Source: Ovis canadensis
Taxonomy: Eukaryota > Chordata > Mammalia > Artiodactyla > Bovidae
Reading direction: 5' to 3'
Assembly: GCF_042477335.2 (NCBI RefSeq)
Contig: NC_091255.1
Location: forward strand, 23,352,501 to 23,416,500
DNA length: 64,000 nucleotides
Shown: one piece after another, positions 33,531 to 44,816 of the stretch
Numbering within the stretch: the stretch's first letter is position 1
Layout: each line of letters begins with the position of its first letter
Position numbers and translations under genes: made by a program
The notes under the pieces: model-generated
Database searches by the model: none
Told to the model about the DNA's origin: nothing
The model's input: the letters and a program-made list of their open reading frames with translations, nothing else

Positions 33531-33783
33531 AAACGTGGGAATAATAGTACTCAGTTTGCTGGGTTGTAAAAACTGGAAATAATACTTGTAAAGTGACAGA
33601 GTCTGCATGTATAAATGATATCATTTTACTCTAGTTTTCTTTGTGATATTACTTATGTTAAAATACAAATTGTTTAGGACAACCCTGAGAGGTCTCCATA
33701 GGAAACTTAGGCATAAGAAAATTAGTCCACCTTGGGTAACAATTCTCCGTGCAACTCTAGTGCTTTGTATTAATGGTTTACTG

Positions 33784-33989
33784 TGTGTATGCTCAACTGT
33801 TCAGTTGTGCTTTGCGACCCCACAGACTGTAGCCCACCAGTCTCCTCTGTCCACGGGATTATCCAGGCAAGAATACTGGAGTGGGCTGCCATTTCCTTCT
33901 CCAGGGGATCTTCCAGACCCGAGAATGGAACTCACCAACCTGCATTGGCAGGCAAAATTCTTTACCACCAAGCCACCAGGGAAGCCCCC
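33784..33989 (-). mobile_element. Bov-tA SINE
   Basis: 'gtatgctcaactgttcagtt' to 'gccaccagggaagcccc'. Confidence 0.87.
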
Positions 33990-34284
33990 TTAATAGTTTG
34001 CTAAGCACTTCTGAATATATGTATTGGTTTATTTAATCCTCATAACAACCTGCCTCACACCAACAGTACCAATTTCTTCAGGGATGAGGCAAGGAGAGTT
34101 CAGAAATGTTAAGTACCTGCTGAAAGGTACCCAGCTGATGATGAACGGCTGGGGTGGGTTCCTCCCTACAGAGTCATCTTCATTCTACCAGGGCCTCCCT
34201 CTGAGGAGTTTCCTCACTTTCTTAAGGTGAAATTAGCTAACTCTTCGCCCTTAGACTGGGAAATGCTTGAGAGGGAGGTGCCAT

Positions 34285-34440
34285 AGAGTGCATGGGACAA
34301 ACACGGGTTTTGATGTCCTTCAGACCTGGCTTCTAATACCTCCCAACCATGCGACCTTGAATTAGATAGTGAACCTCGATGGGCCTGGGTTTCTTTCATT
34401 GTAGCTTGGGGGAGCCATCACCTGCTGATAGCCGTTGTGG
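34285..34440 (+). mobile_element. MIR SINE fragment
   Basis: 'tcagacctggcttctaatac' and 'ccatgcgaccttgaattaga' in MIR order; it ends at the CpG island edge. Confidence 0.5.
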
Positions 34441-34682
34441 TGAGGAACAATGGGATATGGAAGTGAGGCAACTTTTAAAATTTTCTTTTGAAACGAGTTC
34501 TGAGATGTTACAGGGCTTAGGCTCTCGAAGCTGGACCACGGTTTGGACCGTTCAGCTCCCCGCGCAGAGTGCGGTGACCCGCGTCGACTTGGAAGCAGCA
34601 GATGCCCCGACAGCGGAGTAGCGTCGCCACACACATGCGCTCAGGCTCCTGGGCCGGGGTCGGCCGCCCGCGGCCCGGGGCT

Positions 34683-34696
34683 CCGCCAGGGGGCGC
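34683..34696 (+). promoter_or_regulatory. CTCF-like motif in the second CpG island
   Basis: CCGCCAGGGGGCGC is an almost ideal CTCF core, in plus orientation. It sits about 110 bases upstream of the GC-box array. Confidence 0.55.
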
Positions 34697-34791
34697 GCGC
34701 GCGCGCGGAGGCCGCCCTCTGGTCTGCCCCGCTCCTCTCGCCTCTCTATGGTGGCTCGGGCGCGGCAGGAGAGGCGGCGGCGCGCTCCCGA

Positions 34792-34855
34792 GGGGGCGGG
34801 GCCGCGCCGGGGGCGGGGCCTGCGCGAGGGGCGGGGCCTGCGCGAGGGGCGGGAG
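34792..34855 (+). promoter_or_regulatory. Array of four GC boxes (Sp1/KLF-type sites)
   Basis: GGGGCGGGGC-type boxes start at 34793, 34810, 34828 and 34846, so their spacing is 17, 18 and 18 bases. The last two units share the 18-base block built on CTGCGCGAGGGGCGGG. Confidence 0.7.
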
Positions 34856-34869
34856 CGACCGGCCCCGGC

Positions 34870-35083
34870 GGCTGGGGATGGCTGAGGGGCGGCGGGGGGG
34901 CCAACTTCCTGGGGCCGCCCGCGAGGATGTGGCGACCGCCCCCCGGCGCCCCTCAGCCCCAGAGACGCCGCCGCGGCGCAGCCCGCAGCGCCCCTGCCTG
35001 AGGCGCCCGCGGCCCGGATCCGGCCCCTCCCCTCCCCTCCCCTTCCCCTCCCAGGTGCGGGGCCGGGCAGGCGGCCGCGACAG
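34870..35083 (+). other. RFFL: Presumed non-coding first exon of RFFL
   Basis: A good donor (CAG/GTGAGG) lies at 35083/35084 inside the island, downstream of the GC boxes. The transcript start is a guess placed just after them. An ATG near 34878 opens a frame that stays open to the donor, so it could act as an upstream ORF. RFFL (rififylin) is a RING-type E3 ubiquitin ligase whose coding exons would lie beyond the window. Nothing in the sequence itself proves the gene's identity. Confidence 0.4.
35024..35052 (+). repeat. (CCCCT)n pyrimidine run just 5' of the presumed exon 1 donor
   Basis: About five CCCCT-like units in a row. The complementary strand is a run of G4 blocks that could form a G-quadruplex. 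Confidence 0.7.
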
Positions 35084-35289
35084 GTGAGGAGGCAGCGGCG
35101 CCCGCGCTGGCGTCCGCGGGGCGCCCGGCCTAGGCTGGGCTTCTGGGGGAGTCCGGAGTCGGGGAGCGCTGCTCGGCCTCGGGGTCTCGCCAGGCTGTGG
35201 TCCTGGGTGGGGGCGGGGGCGCCTCCTCTGTGCGGGGCGCGGCCTGAGACGCTCGCTGCCCACAGGGAATGAGGGGAAGCCCTCCGTCG

Positions 35290-38100
35290 CTGAAAAGTCT
35301 GCGCATTCAAGGTAGCCCGCACCTGTCCCATTAAAAAGTGCCCCTCACGGAAGCACTTCACCTGTGGGGGCACTAACGGGAGACGTGTGTTATCATATAT
35401 TTCCAAACGCCCTACCCGATCGGGAGGTTCAGTTGACTTGTGGGGGTTGGGGGGAAAGATGCGGCTTTTGAAGCAGAGGAAACTGAGGCAGGTGCGCGCG
35501 GCGGCCTGCGTTCAGCAGCTAGCCTGACCCTACTTTCCAGGGCAGGAGCCCCGCGGGCTTCTCGGAAGAAGGTGGAGGCTGGAGTTCGGAGGCTCGATGG
35601 AGAAGTTTGGGGATATGCTTCTCCCACCCACGTGCCCCCCTCCCCACCTAGGGGCCACTGGTGGAAGTTGGCTTCTGTTCCCCTGAGGTAACCTGTATGA
35701 GGCCGCCAGTGGCCAAGACAGAGAGGAACGGTGGGGCCTCTGCAGCTGGGTTGCCCACGAGACATTTGACCAGACATGGGGAAGAGTGCTGGCCCCGGGG
35801 AGCCACAGCCTCGCAGGCTTCTGTCTGCTCAGAGCTTGATGTCAGGCTGGCTGAAGATAGAAACAACAGTGTACTTTTTCCTTTCTGTTGGCCTGTCATT
35901 TGTTCTAGGGGAAAAACTGCCTGTGTAATCAAGGAAGAGTGCACTATGCTCCTCCCCGTCTACCCCAGGGAGGAATAACTGTTAGCTCCGATAGAGGGTT
36001 TCACCCACAACTGTCACTTTGCTCCCTGGCTAAAGGCCACCAGAAATTAAGGAACAAACATCCCCAGGTGTTATGTGGCCTTCTAAGAAAGTAAGTTTCT
36101 TGCCCATTCCGTTTTACACATGGTTTGGAGGGCAGACACCTCCTGTCACCCCCTGTTGGCTGCAACTGTGTGGGGAGTAGTTGTTTTCTCAGTGACGGTT
36201 CAAGATAGTGTGGCCAAGGTTGTCCACTGACGGGCACATTTTTCTAGGAATGGAAGCAGGCAGGGGACACGGTGCTGGCCGAGTTTGTTTGGAATTCTAG
36301 GGTTGGGAGCTAGTTCAGGGGATTTCAGGTTTGACGACTTCTTTATCCTTTTTTCTTGATTGTTTTGCCTCACATTCAAGGAAATAGATGATGGCAAGCA
36401 TTTCTGAAACTCTATAGCGTATTTCCTGATAATTCCGGATTTCAGAGTACAAGTCATAAATTACAGTTTATTTAGAGGTGTTATTTTCTTAAGTTTGAAA
36501 ATTGGGTATGACAATTACAGTTTGATGTGGCAAAGCCTAACTGTAATAACTTGATTGTGCATGAAGAAGGTTTCCATGTAATCTTGGACACACACACACA
36601 TTTTAATGTCTGTTTAGGAAGATCAGCCCACTAGAAACTTCCATATTGATCAGGGAGACAGCTGTTATCCAGACTGTTTACCTTGGGGTCAGGGATTGTA
36701 AATCTTTGAAATTGACTTAATTTAACCCATTGCTGAAATAGCATACACAAAAAGAGAGCTGTTCTCAAAAAGATTAGAAATTAATTTGTTTTCAAAATTT
36801 TATCATGACTAAGCCAGTTGATACCACTCTGCTTAGCACTATCTTAAGACAGCAGTGGAAAAACCATTTTCAGTGACCAACATTTAAAAAGACAAACAGC
36901 AGCAATAACAAAGAACGGGTACAGTTTCTTCCCTAATTACCTGTCCATTGTGATGTTTAGTACACAAAATGTGTTGTGCCTAGAACTTTCTGAAAACACC
37001 CTCGTAAACCCAAGGAGTGTTAAGGAAACTAATTCCACCTCAATTTTTAATTCTTAGAACCTTTAATAAATACTGCTGTTGTTTTAAAAGATTAGAGACT
37101 TTTGTATGAAACTTGTACTGGCTATAGGTTTATGTTTTGAGAGGAAAGATTTAACCTCTGCACCTTAAAATCTCATAACCTCTGCAATACAGAATTGAGT
37201 TATAATTTAGAGTTTAAGGAGAATGCATAGTTTAAATTGCTGTTGCTGAAGCCTTGAGGTGTGAGCTTCCTCATTATTGTTTGGTAGTGGTTACTGGTTA
37301 TTTTTGTTTGGTTACTGATTATTGGTAGGTGTGACTTGTGTTTCTGTAAGAAAGATTCTGGCACTCTGAAGGACAGTCTTTTTCTAGGCAATCACAAATT
37401 CCCATTCCTTCAGTAGGGAGATGGTGTGGTCCCTTTCTTGTTTTGTGAGTTTATATTACTTGGAGTTTTAAACCCCTAAAACCTGTTGGGCTCTTAATAG
37501 AGTATCCTATTGTATCTTACATGAAAGCCGTCCTAGATGGTTTAGAATCATTGGCCTTACGTGTTGAAAGACTTTAGCTCTCCCAGTTTCCAGGATTTAT
37601 CTGCTGTGGTCAGGACAGTGGTTTTATCTAATCCTCATGATGCCATTCTTAGCTTAAACCCATTATCCTCCTTTATCTTTGTTAAGACTGTCATGAAGTT
37701 TCTCTGCTTTCTCTAGTTCAGGGTGACTGTTCCACATGTTTAATGCATTTGGGCCCATTAACGTTCAGAATTGGAGCGGTTGGTTAAGAGAATCTACCTG
37801 TTTTTAAACATATTCCTTTTTCAAGGCAAGCATAAAAATCTTGAGTTTCCTCTGGGGATAATCAGCTCTTTAAAAATCTAATAGGAAAACAAAATCTGGT
37901 TTTTCCAGCTTTTTACCAGTATGATTATTCTTAACCTTTTCTTCTATTCTGGTTTTGCCAGTACAGTGACTAGTGAATGATGATCCAGAGGCACGGGAAA
38001 ACCCAAGATCTCCCAAATCATCAAAAGAAGGTCACATTGTATTCAGTGTAGCTTTAGCCTTTTTAACTAAAAAGTGAGTTTTATTACAAGGAGTTCCCAA
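35290..38100. other. Unique intronic sequence, no repeat or gene recognised
   Basis: About 2.8 kb free of young SINEs, directly downstream of the CpG island. Only a short (CA)n at about 36588. This is notable because the rest of the window has a SINE roughly every kilobase. Confidence 0.5.
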
Positions 38101-38149
38101 AGCCAGCCACTCCTTGAAAGATTCGCTACAAAGCGGTTTTGTCACTGAG

Positions 38150-38345
38150 GGGTTCTTTAAAAATACAGATTTCCCAGCTCCACTTCCTGAAGTGTTTTTT
38201 TGTTTTTGTTTTGAGTGGATAAGTGATGACCGAGAATCTGTTTTTTTTTTTTTGAGAATCTGTATTTTAAAAGCCACTCTGGGCAGCTACTTACAAAAAA
38301 CTCCCCGAGTGATTCTGATCTGCAACCGGGTTTAGGAACCAGTGT
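38150..38345. mobile_element. MER5-like element, interrupted
   Basis: 'tttaaaaatacagatttccc' and 'gagtgattctgatctgcaac' flank a T-rich insertion. Confidence 0.45.
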
Positions 38346-38904
38346 TGCATCGCTTTGAAAGTCTTTATAAATTGGTAGTCCCTTTAAAAGCGTCATTATG
38401 TTATTCAGGATGTTTGATTTGCTAGAATAGTCCATTTCTGAGTCATGACAGATAACAAAGAGCTTTTATAACTTTTATGTAAATTACTTTCCAGAGGGGC
38501 CCTGTCTGCCGTATTATCTGTCAGGAGTCATGAGGGAGGGTTGGTGAGAGTAGCTTCCTGTATTTCCTGAGTGGACAAATGAATGATAATGTGGAAACCA
38601 CTGGAGGACTGAACGGGTAGTCAAATCTAGTTCTGACCAGTGTTGCATAGGAGAGCTGCCTGGTCAGCCTCTGTATGTAAGATTTTAAAATATAGCCAGT
38701 TTGCCAGATGTTTCATTTCTACATTAACTGAAGCGCTTATTGGATATGATGGATGCTTAATAGGCAATAAAATTTAGTCACAGGTCCTTTGCCGAGTTCA
38801 TGGAAGGAAGAAAAGGTGAAATCCAGAGCCCTCTGAGTTAAAGCAGAATGTGGCACTTAATATGTTAGGGAATTAAATTTGGGGGAAATGTAAGTTTAGA
38901 AAAG

Positions 38905-39200
38905 AGACAAACCTGGCTTTGAGCCCCAAATCCTCCACCTCCTGGCTGGGCTTCTTTCGTTGTTGTTTAGTTCCTAAATTGTGTCTGACTCTTTGTGACC
39001 CCATGGACTGCAGCCCACCAGGCTCCTGTGTCCATGGGATTTGCCAGGCAGGAATACTAGAGTGGGTTGCTATTTCCTTCTCCAGGGGATCTTCCCAACC
39101 CAGGGATCAAACCCGCGGGTGCTTTAGACACGTCACTCAGCCTCTGTGCTGAGCTTCCTTTTCTTCATCTGCCAGATGAAAATAATATCTGGTGGCATTG
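38905..39200 (+). mobile_element. MIR SINE split by a Bov-tA
   Basis: 'acctggctttgagccccaaa' before and 'gacacgtcactcagcctctg' after the insertion. Confidence 0.55.
38955..39118 (-). mobile_element. Bov-tA SINE, head truncated
   Basis: 'cgttgttgtttagttcctaa' to 'cccagggatcaaacccg'. Confidence 0.83.
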
Positions 39201-39609
39201 ATCAGTGGATGAAGAGAGAGCAAATCTCTTCTTTGTACATTGTATGGAGCTCAATGAACGTTCTCTTCTCAGGGGATTTTTATTCTGTAGGCTTCAGATA
39301 TCTTTCGAAATCCAGCCTTCCCCCGTCTCCTTCCAGGAATATCTACTCTGTCAGCTCTTTTAGAAAACGTATGAAAGAGTGAGGACTCAAGAAGGAGAGA
39401 ATATGGTAAAGAGGAATGAGTCACAGATACTTGAAAAAAATTTTTTTCTTAGAACGAGCGGAGTGTAGGCATATATCCAGAATGACTGCGGGAATAAATG
39501 CATGACATTATCCAAATTCTGCCTCCAGTGTCTGGGCCGTAGCCTGAGAGCTCAACTCAGGCTCCCAGGCTTGGGTGGGGAGGGGGGTTCTTTAAATAGC
39601 ACCTGACAG

Positions 39610-39705
39610 CCCTTTCTTTTCTCATCTTCCTCTCCCCCTTCCCTTTTTGGTTTTTTCCGTCTTTCCCTCTCTCCTCCTTTTCCCCCTTTTTAAACTGCCT
39701 TTCCT
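39610..39705. repeat. Polypyrimidine tract
   Basis: About 95 bases almost entirely C and T, with only scattered purines. Confidence 0.7.
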
Positions 39706-39719
39706 TTCGACTTGCCAAT

Positions 39720-41140
39720 CATGGCCACAGTAATCACAGATCAGGCCACTGGAACTCTGAGGCTAAAAAAGGTTGCTGGTTGCTAACACCTGTCCACCCA
39801 GCTAAATGAATAGGATCTTTTGTGGGCAGGAGGTTAAAAAAGCTGATAAGTACAATATTGGCTTAAAGGACCTATTAATGATCTAATATATGTCAATGAC
39901 CAAGTGATTTTAAGCCATTTTGGAGATTTGTTTCTTATACTCTACGTTCATTTTTTTAATATTGAATTAGGATGTTGGGTGGATTTTTCCACGTGTGAAT
40001 CTGCTTATTGCCCAGACAGACTAATTTTTGTCATATTGATTGGGAACCATTTATATTCTAAAGAAGTTTCTGCCCTTACGTGCCTTTGTGTTGTTCGGCA
40101 GTGTCTAACTTGTGTGTAATACAATTAAGGTTTTGTTCACTGTGCTGCTGACATAATTAGTTTAATTTCTGCTCCTTATATATTTCTCTTGGCAGCTGGG
40201 AAATTAAAATACAAAATTTTGCATAAAACTGCTTTTTTGAGGGGTGATTTTACTGTGAGTCCAATGGACTTAGGCCCGAGGGTACAGTTTTGAAGATGTC
40301 TTACTCAACATTCCTGTAATAGTCTCTTTTTCTTTCTTAGAATTAATGTATTAAGACCCATAATTGGCTATTCAGGCATTCAGAAGAGACAATGTTTGGC
40401 CTTTACCCCGTGATTCTGTTTTTTCCTATATCTCTTTTGAGGAAATGTGTGTAATTTTTGGAAACCCCTAAGTATATTACAGTTACAGTATATTACATGA
40501 GCATGTGAACTTTTGCGAAGACTAGAGAATGGAGTGGTTTTCTCTGATAAGCTGTATTACTTAATTCTCTCCGCAAATCACCACTCTGTTCTTTTTAGAT
40601 CATAGCGTGTGCAGACCTGATGTGAAAGTGAAAAGGCTGTGATGCCTGGCAAATCCTCTTCACAATTTTTTTCTGTGATGCGTTTCACGGAGATGGCTGT
40701 AGTCTTTAGGAGCAGAAGTCTCTCTCAAGGAGACTTTACATTTAATTAGGCTAATCCGCACTTAATTTCCTACAGTGTTCTTGGAGAGATTCTCCCTAGG
40801 CTGCTGATTTCATGGAGTTATGACCTATGAAGGTTTTTATCTCGGTTAAGCCTGCTAACTTTTTTTTTTTTTCTGAAGGGAAAGTGACGTTGGTCTGGTA
40901 ATTTCTCCATTGTCCTCTCCTGTAAAAAGATAAGCAAAATCTTTTGGCTCTCTCAGCCGCTTTCAGCACGCATGTGCTGAATTTGAACTTTACAGAATTT
41001 TTTTGAGCTGGTGTTACTTGACTTTTAAAAGCTGCCTCTTCTCTAGTGCTACAGATTAAGCCTGCATCTCCTAGTTTGACCTTCACATGGTTTTTCTAGA
41101 ACGGCATGTAGGAACACGGTTTCATTATCTCTGGGTTGTG
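39720..41140. other. AT-rich unique intronic sequence
   Basis: No repeat or gene recognised over 1.4 kb; long open frames are absent. Confidence 0.45.
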
Positions 41141-41149
41141 GACTGAGTG

Positions 41150-41226
41150 GTCATGGACAGAGGAGCCTGGCAGGCTACAGTCCATAGGGTCGCAAAGAGA
41201 GGAACAGGGCTGAGCAACTGAGCGTG
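41150..41226 (+). mobile_element. Bov-A fragment
   Basis: 'ggacagaggagcctggcagg' to 'ctgagcaactgagcgtg'. Confidence 0.82.
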
Positions 41227-42550
41227 CATCCAATGGTCGGGTCTCCTAGGACAACCGTTTGTTTCCACCAGGCCAGTTCTCAGGGTAGGGGAAGCCCACC
41301 CCATTTGAACTACTTGGAGCCAGATTGATTTGCTGAAACATTTTAACTGTCTTGATCCACTTTGATGAAATACTGCCTAGTCATCCTGAAATTTACAGGA
41401 AGTTAGGCCTACTGGAGGCTCTGCTGCCCCCGCCCCCACCCCCAGTGGTTAAATGTAATTAGTTAGTAATCAGCACCATTGTTTGTTTGCAACTGCTGGA
41501 TTATGTTAAAAGACTTAGAAGAAAAGCTTTTCTTAAGGAAATGGAGCAGCCTCCTCTGCCATCCTGGCTTTTTCTTGTTTTCCCCTATTCATTTACTTTG
41601 AAAAATCTTTCCAGTCTTAGTCCTGATAAGGCATATGAATCAGTATATTTTATGCAATAAGAAAGCTTCTTGTCCCTCCAGCAATTTCTGTGAATTCCAC
41701 CTCCCCCTCCCCTCTTAAAAAAAAAACCAAACAACTTTCTTCCTGATTAAGATATCTGCTTGAGAAATAACCAGACCTCATCTTATGTTGTCTTCCAACC
41801 TTTTCCTGGGTCTTGAGTCAGTGGTTCCGTAGCCAGTGAATTACACCCCCTCTTGATCATGCTGAATTATCTTCAAGGCGTGGAAGAAGATCCACTAGAG
41901 GGTGAGCCTTTATTTGAAAATGCTGGATGAAAGGAGTGTTCTGATTTGGGGAAAGAGGGTGGAGTGTTTTCCAGGGCTTTGGAGAGAGTGGGCGCAGCTT
42001 TATTCAGCCAGTTTGAGGAATCTTCAGTCAAGAATGTCCCTCAGGAAGGGGGTGGAATTGCCTTGGGAATGATTTTTGCAGACCAGCAGCTGTGGTTTGG
42101 GCAGTTTGGACTTTATGGAAATGCAGAGGAGCAGTTAGGGGTTAAAATTTTGTGCTGGGGGCGTGGGGTGGGAAGGAATAACTGAGGGACGAGGAGAATT
42201 CTTGGGCCTCCTTCTCTCACTTCTGTCTGCCTCTCTGCCTCTTGCGCGTGGTTAGATTTAGGTGCCATTCTTGGCCATTTTGTCCTATACTGATGGAAAA
42301 ACCTGCAGTCATCCTGTGTCACATCTGAAGTTTACCTTGGCCAGTGTTTGCTGCAGAGTGGGTGGGGAGGGCTTAACAAGGGCACGGCCACCCTCCCTAC
42401 CTCCCTCACCATATGGAGTCATCACTCCCACGTCCACTGATCTAGTTCAGTGTTTCCCAACTGCCTGGACTGGTGACAGAGATGCAGACTGGCAGCTTGA
42501 GGAATAGTGATGTGAACCAGCCAGTTAGTGGGGTATTAGACACTTCTGCC

Positions 42551-42826
42551 AGAGAAGGCAATGGCACCCGGCTCCAGTACTCTTGCCTGGAAAATCCCAT
42601 GGACGGAGGAGCCTGGTAGGCTGCAGTCCATGGGGTCACTAAGAGTTGGACATGACTGAGTGACTTCACTTTCACTTTTCACTTTTGTGCATTGGAGAAG
42701 GAAATGGCAACCCACTCCAGTATTCTTGCCTGGAGAATCCCAGGGATGGGGCAGCCTGGTGGGCTGCCATCTATGGGGTCGCACAGAGTTGGATACGACT
42801 GAAGCGACTTAGCAGCAGCAGCAGAC
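42551..42826 (+). mobile_element. Bov-A2 SINE (dimer)
   Basis: Two A units joined by 'cacttttcacttttgtgcat', ending in (AGC)n. Confidence 0.88.
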
Positions 42827-43330
42827 ACTGCAGCTTCACCCCCAGATGCTCGTCATCAGATTCCTAAATTTTATTTATCTGAATAAACTTTTCTGTACAG
42901 CACATCACCATGTCTCCTGTACTACCAAAACTAATATTAAAAATGAAAATATCTTGACATTTACATCTAATTTGGTTTTTGAGATACCAACTATCCACAC
43001 CTGCACTGTTATTTGTGGAAATGCTCAGAAATAGCTCCCTGAAATCTCTCTTCTCGGGTTTTCAGAAACAGCACGGACATAAAAATAAGTTACTAGTTTT
43101 GTTTGGAAGGGGACTGGTACAAAATTTGAGAGTTCTGAGTATCATGTCAAGAAAGCAGATCTTGATACCATAGCCTGTAAATGTTTACGTGTATTTTAAT
43201 ATACATTTGGTCTTCCCAACCAAACAGCATTTTTTTCCCCCTTAATGGGGAAAAGTTGAAATTTGTTGTTACGTATTACTGATATTATAAAAGCACGTTA
43301 AAATATGCTTTCTGTAAGTTTTTTGTTTTT

Positions 43331-43652
43331 TTAATTTTGACTGTGCTGGGTCTTCATTACTGCACGGGCTGCGAGTTGCTGCGAGTGGGGGCCACTGTCT
43401 AGCGGGGTTGCAGGGGCTTCTCATTGCAGTGGCCTCCCCTGTTGCGGAGCATAGGCCCTAGGGTGCAAAGACTGCAGTAGTTGGGGCACACGGGCTCAGT
43501 AGTTGCGGTTCCTGGGCTCTAGAGCACAGTAGCTGTGGCGCATGGGCTTAGTTGCTCCTTGGCATGTGGCATTCTCCTGGATCAGGGCTGGAACCCGTGT
43601 CTTCTGCATTGGCAGGTGGCTTCTTCACCCCTGAGCCACCAGGGAAGTCCGC
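43331..43652 (-). mobile_element. CHR-type SINE, long form
   Basis: 'ttttgactgtgctgggtctt' to 'gagccaccagggaagtcc'. The flanking 'gctttctgtaagttttt' and 'gctttctgtaagttttaata' are a target duplication. Confidence 0.85.
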
Positions 43653-43784
43653 TTTCTGTAAGTTTTAATATACTGATTTAAAAAATACTTTTTACCTAAA
43701 GTAATTTATCTGGGATTTCACTCAAATCGTGACCTTTTTTAAAAAAATTCTTAGAGGCATTAGATTATTATTGCAGTAGATCAG

Positions 43785-44010
43785 AGTTTTTAAGTATCAG
43801 AGTCTCCTGGGTCCTTATAAAAACTGCCGTCGGGTCCTTATAAAAACTGCCGTCGGGTCCTTATAAAAACTGCCGTCGGGTCCTTATAAAAACTGCTCTT
43901 TCCTGGTTGCTAGCCCACAGCTATAGAATCTGGGAATTTGGGAATGAAGCTGGGGATTCTGATGTAGCTTATCTGCAGACCACACTTGAAAACAGTGTTG
44001 CTGTCAGAAG
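43785..44010. mobile_element. MER5-like element containing a minisatellite
   Basis: Starts 'cagagtttttaagtatcaga' and ends 'cagaccacacttgaaaacag'. The middle is expanded by the 23-base tandem repeat. Confidence 0.6.
43809..43896 (+). repeat. 23-bp minisatellite, 3.8 copies
   Basis: Unit GGGTCCTTATAAAAACTGCC plus GTC begins at 43809, 43832, 43855 and 43878, with identical copies and a last unit cut after 19 bases. Confidence 0.97.
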
Positions 44011-44261
44011 GAACCACACATTTAAAAAAATGAACAATGTTGAGAAATGCTGATATTAGGGGGTTGCCTTTAAAAATTCTGCAGAGGAGGAATTCAAGGC
44101 ATAGGGAAGTAAAAAAAAAAATCTCCAGTTCACCCAGAGTCTCCAAGTTAATTGGACCTTGCAGACCAGCAATGAGGTCTGTTGAGTCTAAGCGGATACT
44201 GTTTCCATGAGATTACACCAGGGTGTATCTCCTTATTGGTTTCTCCTCACTAGTATGTTCA

Positions 44262-44458
44262 TGGCCAGTCCTGTTTGTCTGACTCTGCAACCCCATGGAC
44301 TGTAGCCCGCCTGGCTCCTCTATCCATGGGATTTCTCAGGCAAGAATACTGGAGTGAGTTGCCCTTTTCTTCTCCAGGGGATCTTCCCAACCCAGGGATC
44401 GAACCCGAGTCTCCTGCTTGGCAAGCAGATTCTTTACCACAGCGCCACCTGGAAAGCA
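44262..44458 (-). mobile_element. Bov-tA SINE
   Basis: 'ggccagtcctgtttgtctga' to 'cacagcgccacctggaaagc'; the end holds a CTCF-like core on the minus strand. Confidence 0.87.
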
Positions 44459-44816
44459 CATTGATTTCTCTAATTGCCCTTAAATCAGAAGCTGTAGGAT
44501 AGGGCAAGAATGCTCTGATTCCTTCAGAACAATAAACAACACAATCGGCATTTTTATAAGTGAAAAGCTAGTGCTTCTGAAACTGTGGTGAAGGACCAGC
44601 TTTGTGAAGTGCTTATCCAGTCTATCGCCAACTAATATTTTTATAAAGTACAACAAAAATGAATTACCAGGAAGTCATACACTTGGATGCACAGCAGTGT
44701 ATACCTACTATGAATTTTTTGTGTTTACCTTACTACGGATCTCAGTGGATGATGTGTGACTGCACACTTTGAGTAGCATTGTTCTAGGTAGTTCTGAGGA
44801 CATCTTAGGACCTTGA

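Larger units (their letters stand above)
31190..33600 (+). mobile_element. MIR SINE split by a 2.2-kb BovB plus CHR insertion
   Basis: The left part ends 'aacatgggaatag' near 31287. The right part resumes 'aacgtgggaataatag' at about 33534 and continues to about 33600. The shared 'gggaata' block fits a target duplication. Confidence 0.6.
34540..35280 (+). promoter_or_regulatory. CpG island, presumed RFFL promoter
   Basis: This is a GC- and CpG-dense block of about 740 bases flanked by AT-rich sequence. It contains the GC-box array at 34792-34855, the CTCF-like motif and a (CCCCT)n run, and no TATA box. Its distance from the RAD51D end and its strand fit the human order RAD51D-RFFL. Assignment to RFFL is by synteny alone, since no RFFL coding sequence is in the window. 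Confidence 0.65.

Noticed and set aside
34517-35406. 248- and 284-codon minus-strand open frames across the second CpG island
   Set aside because: Same composition effect: low-complexity Pro/Arg/Ala sequence, no domain, no plausible exon structure.
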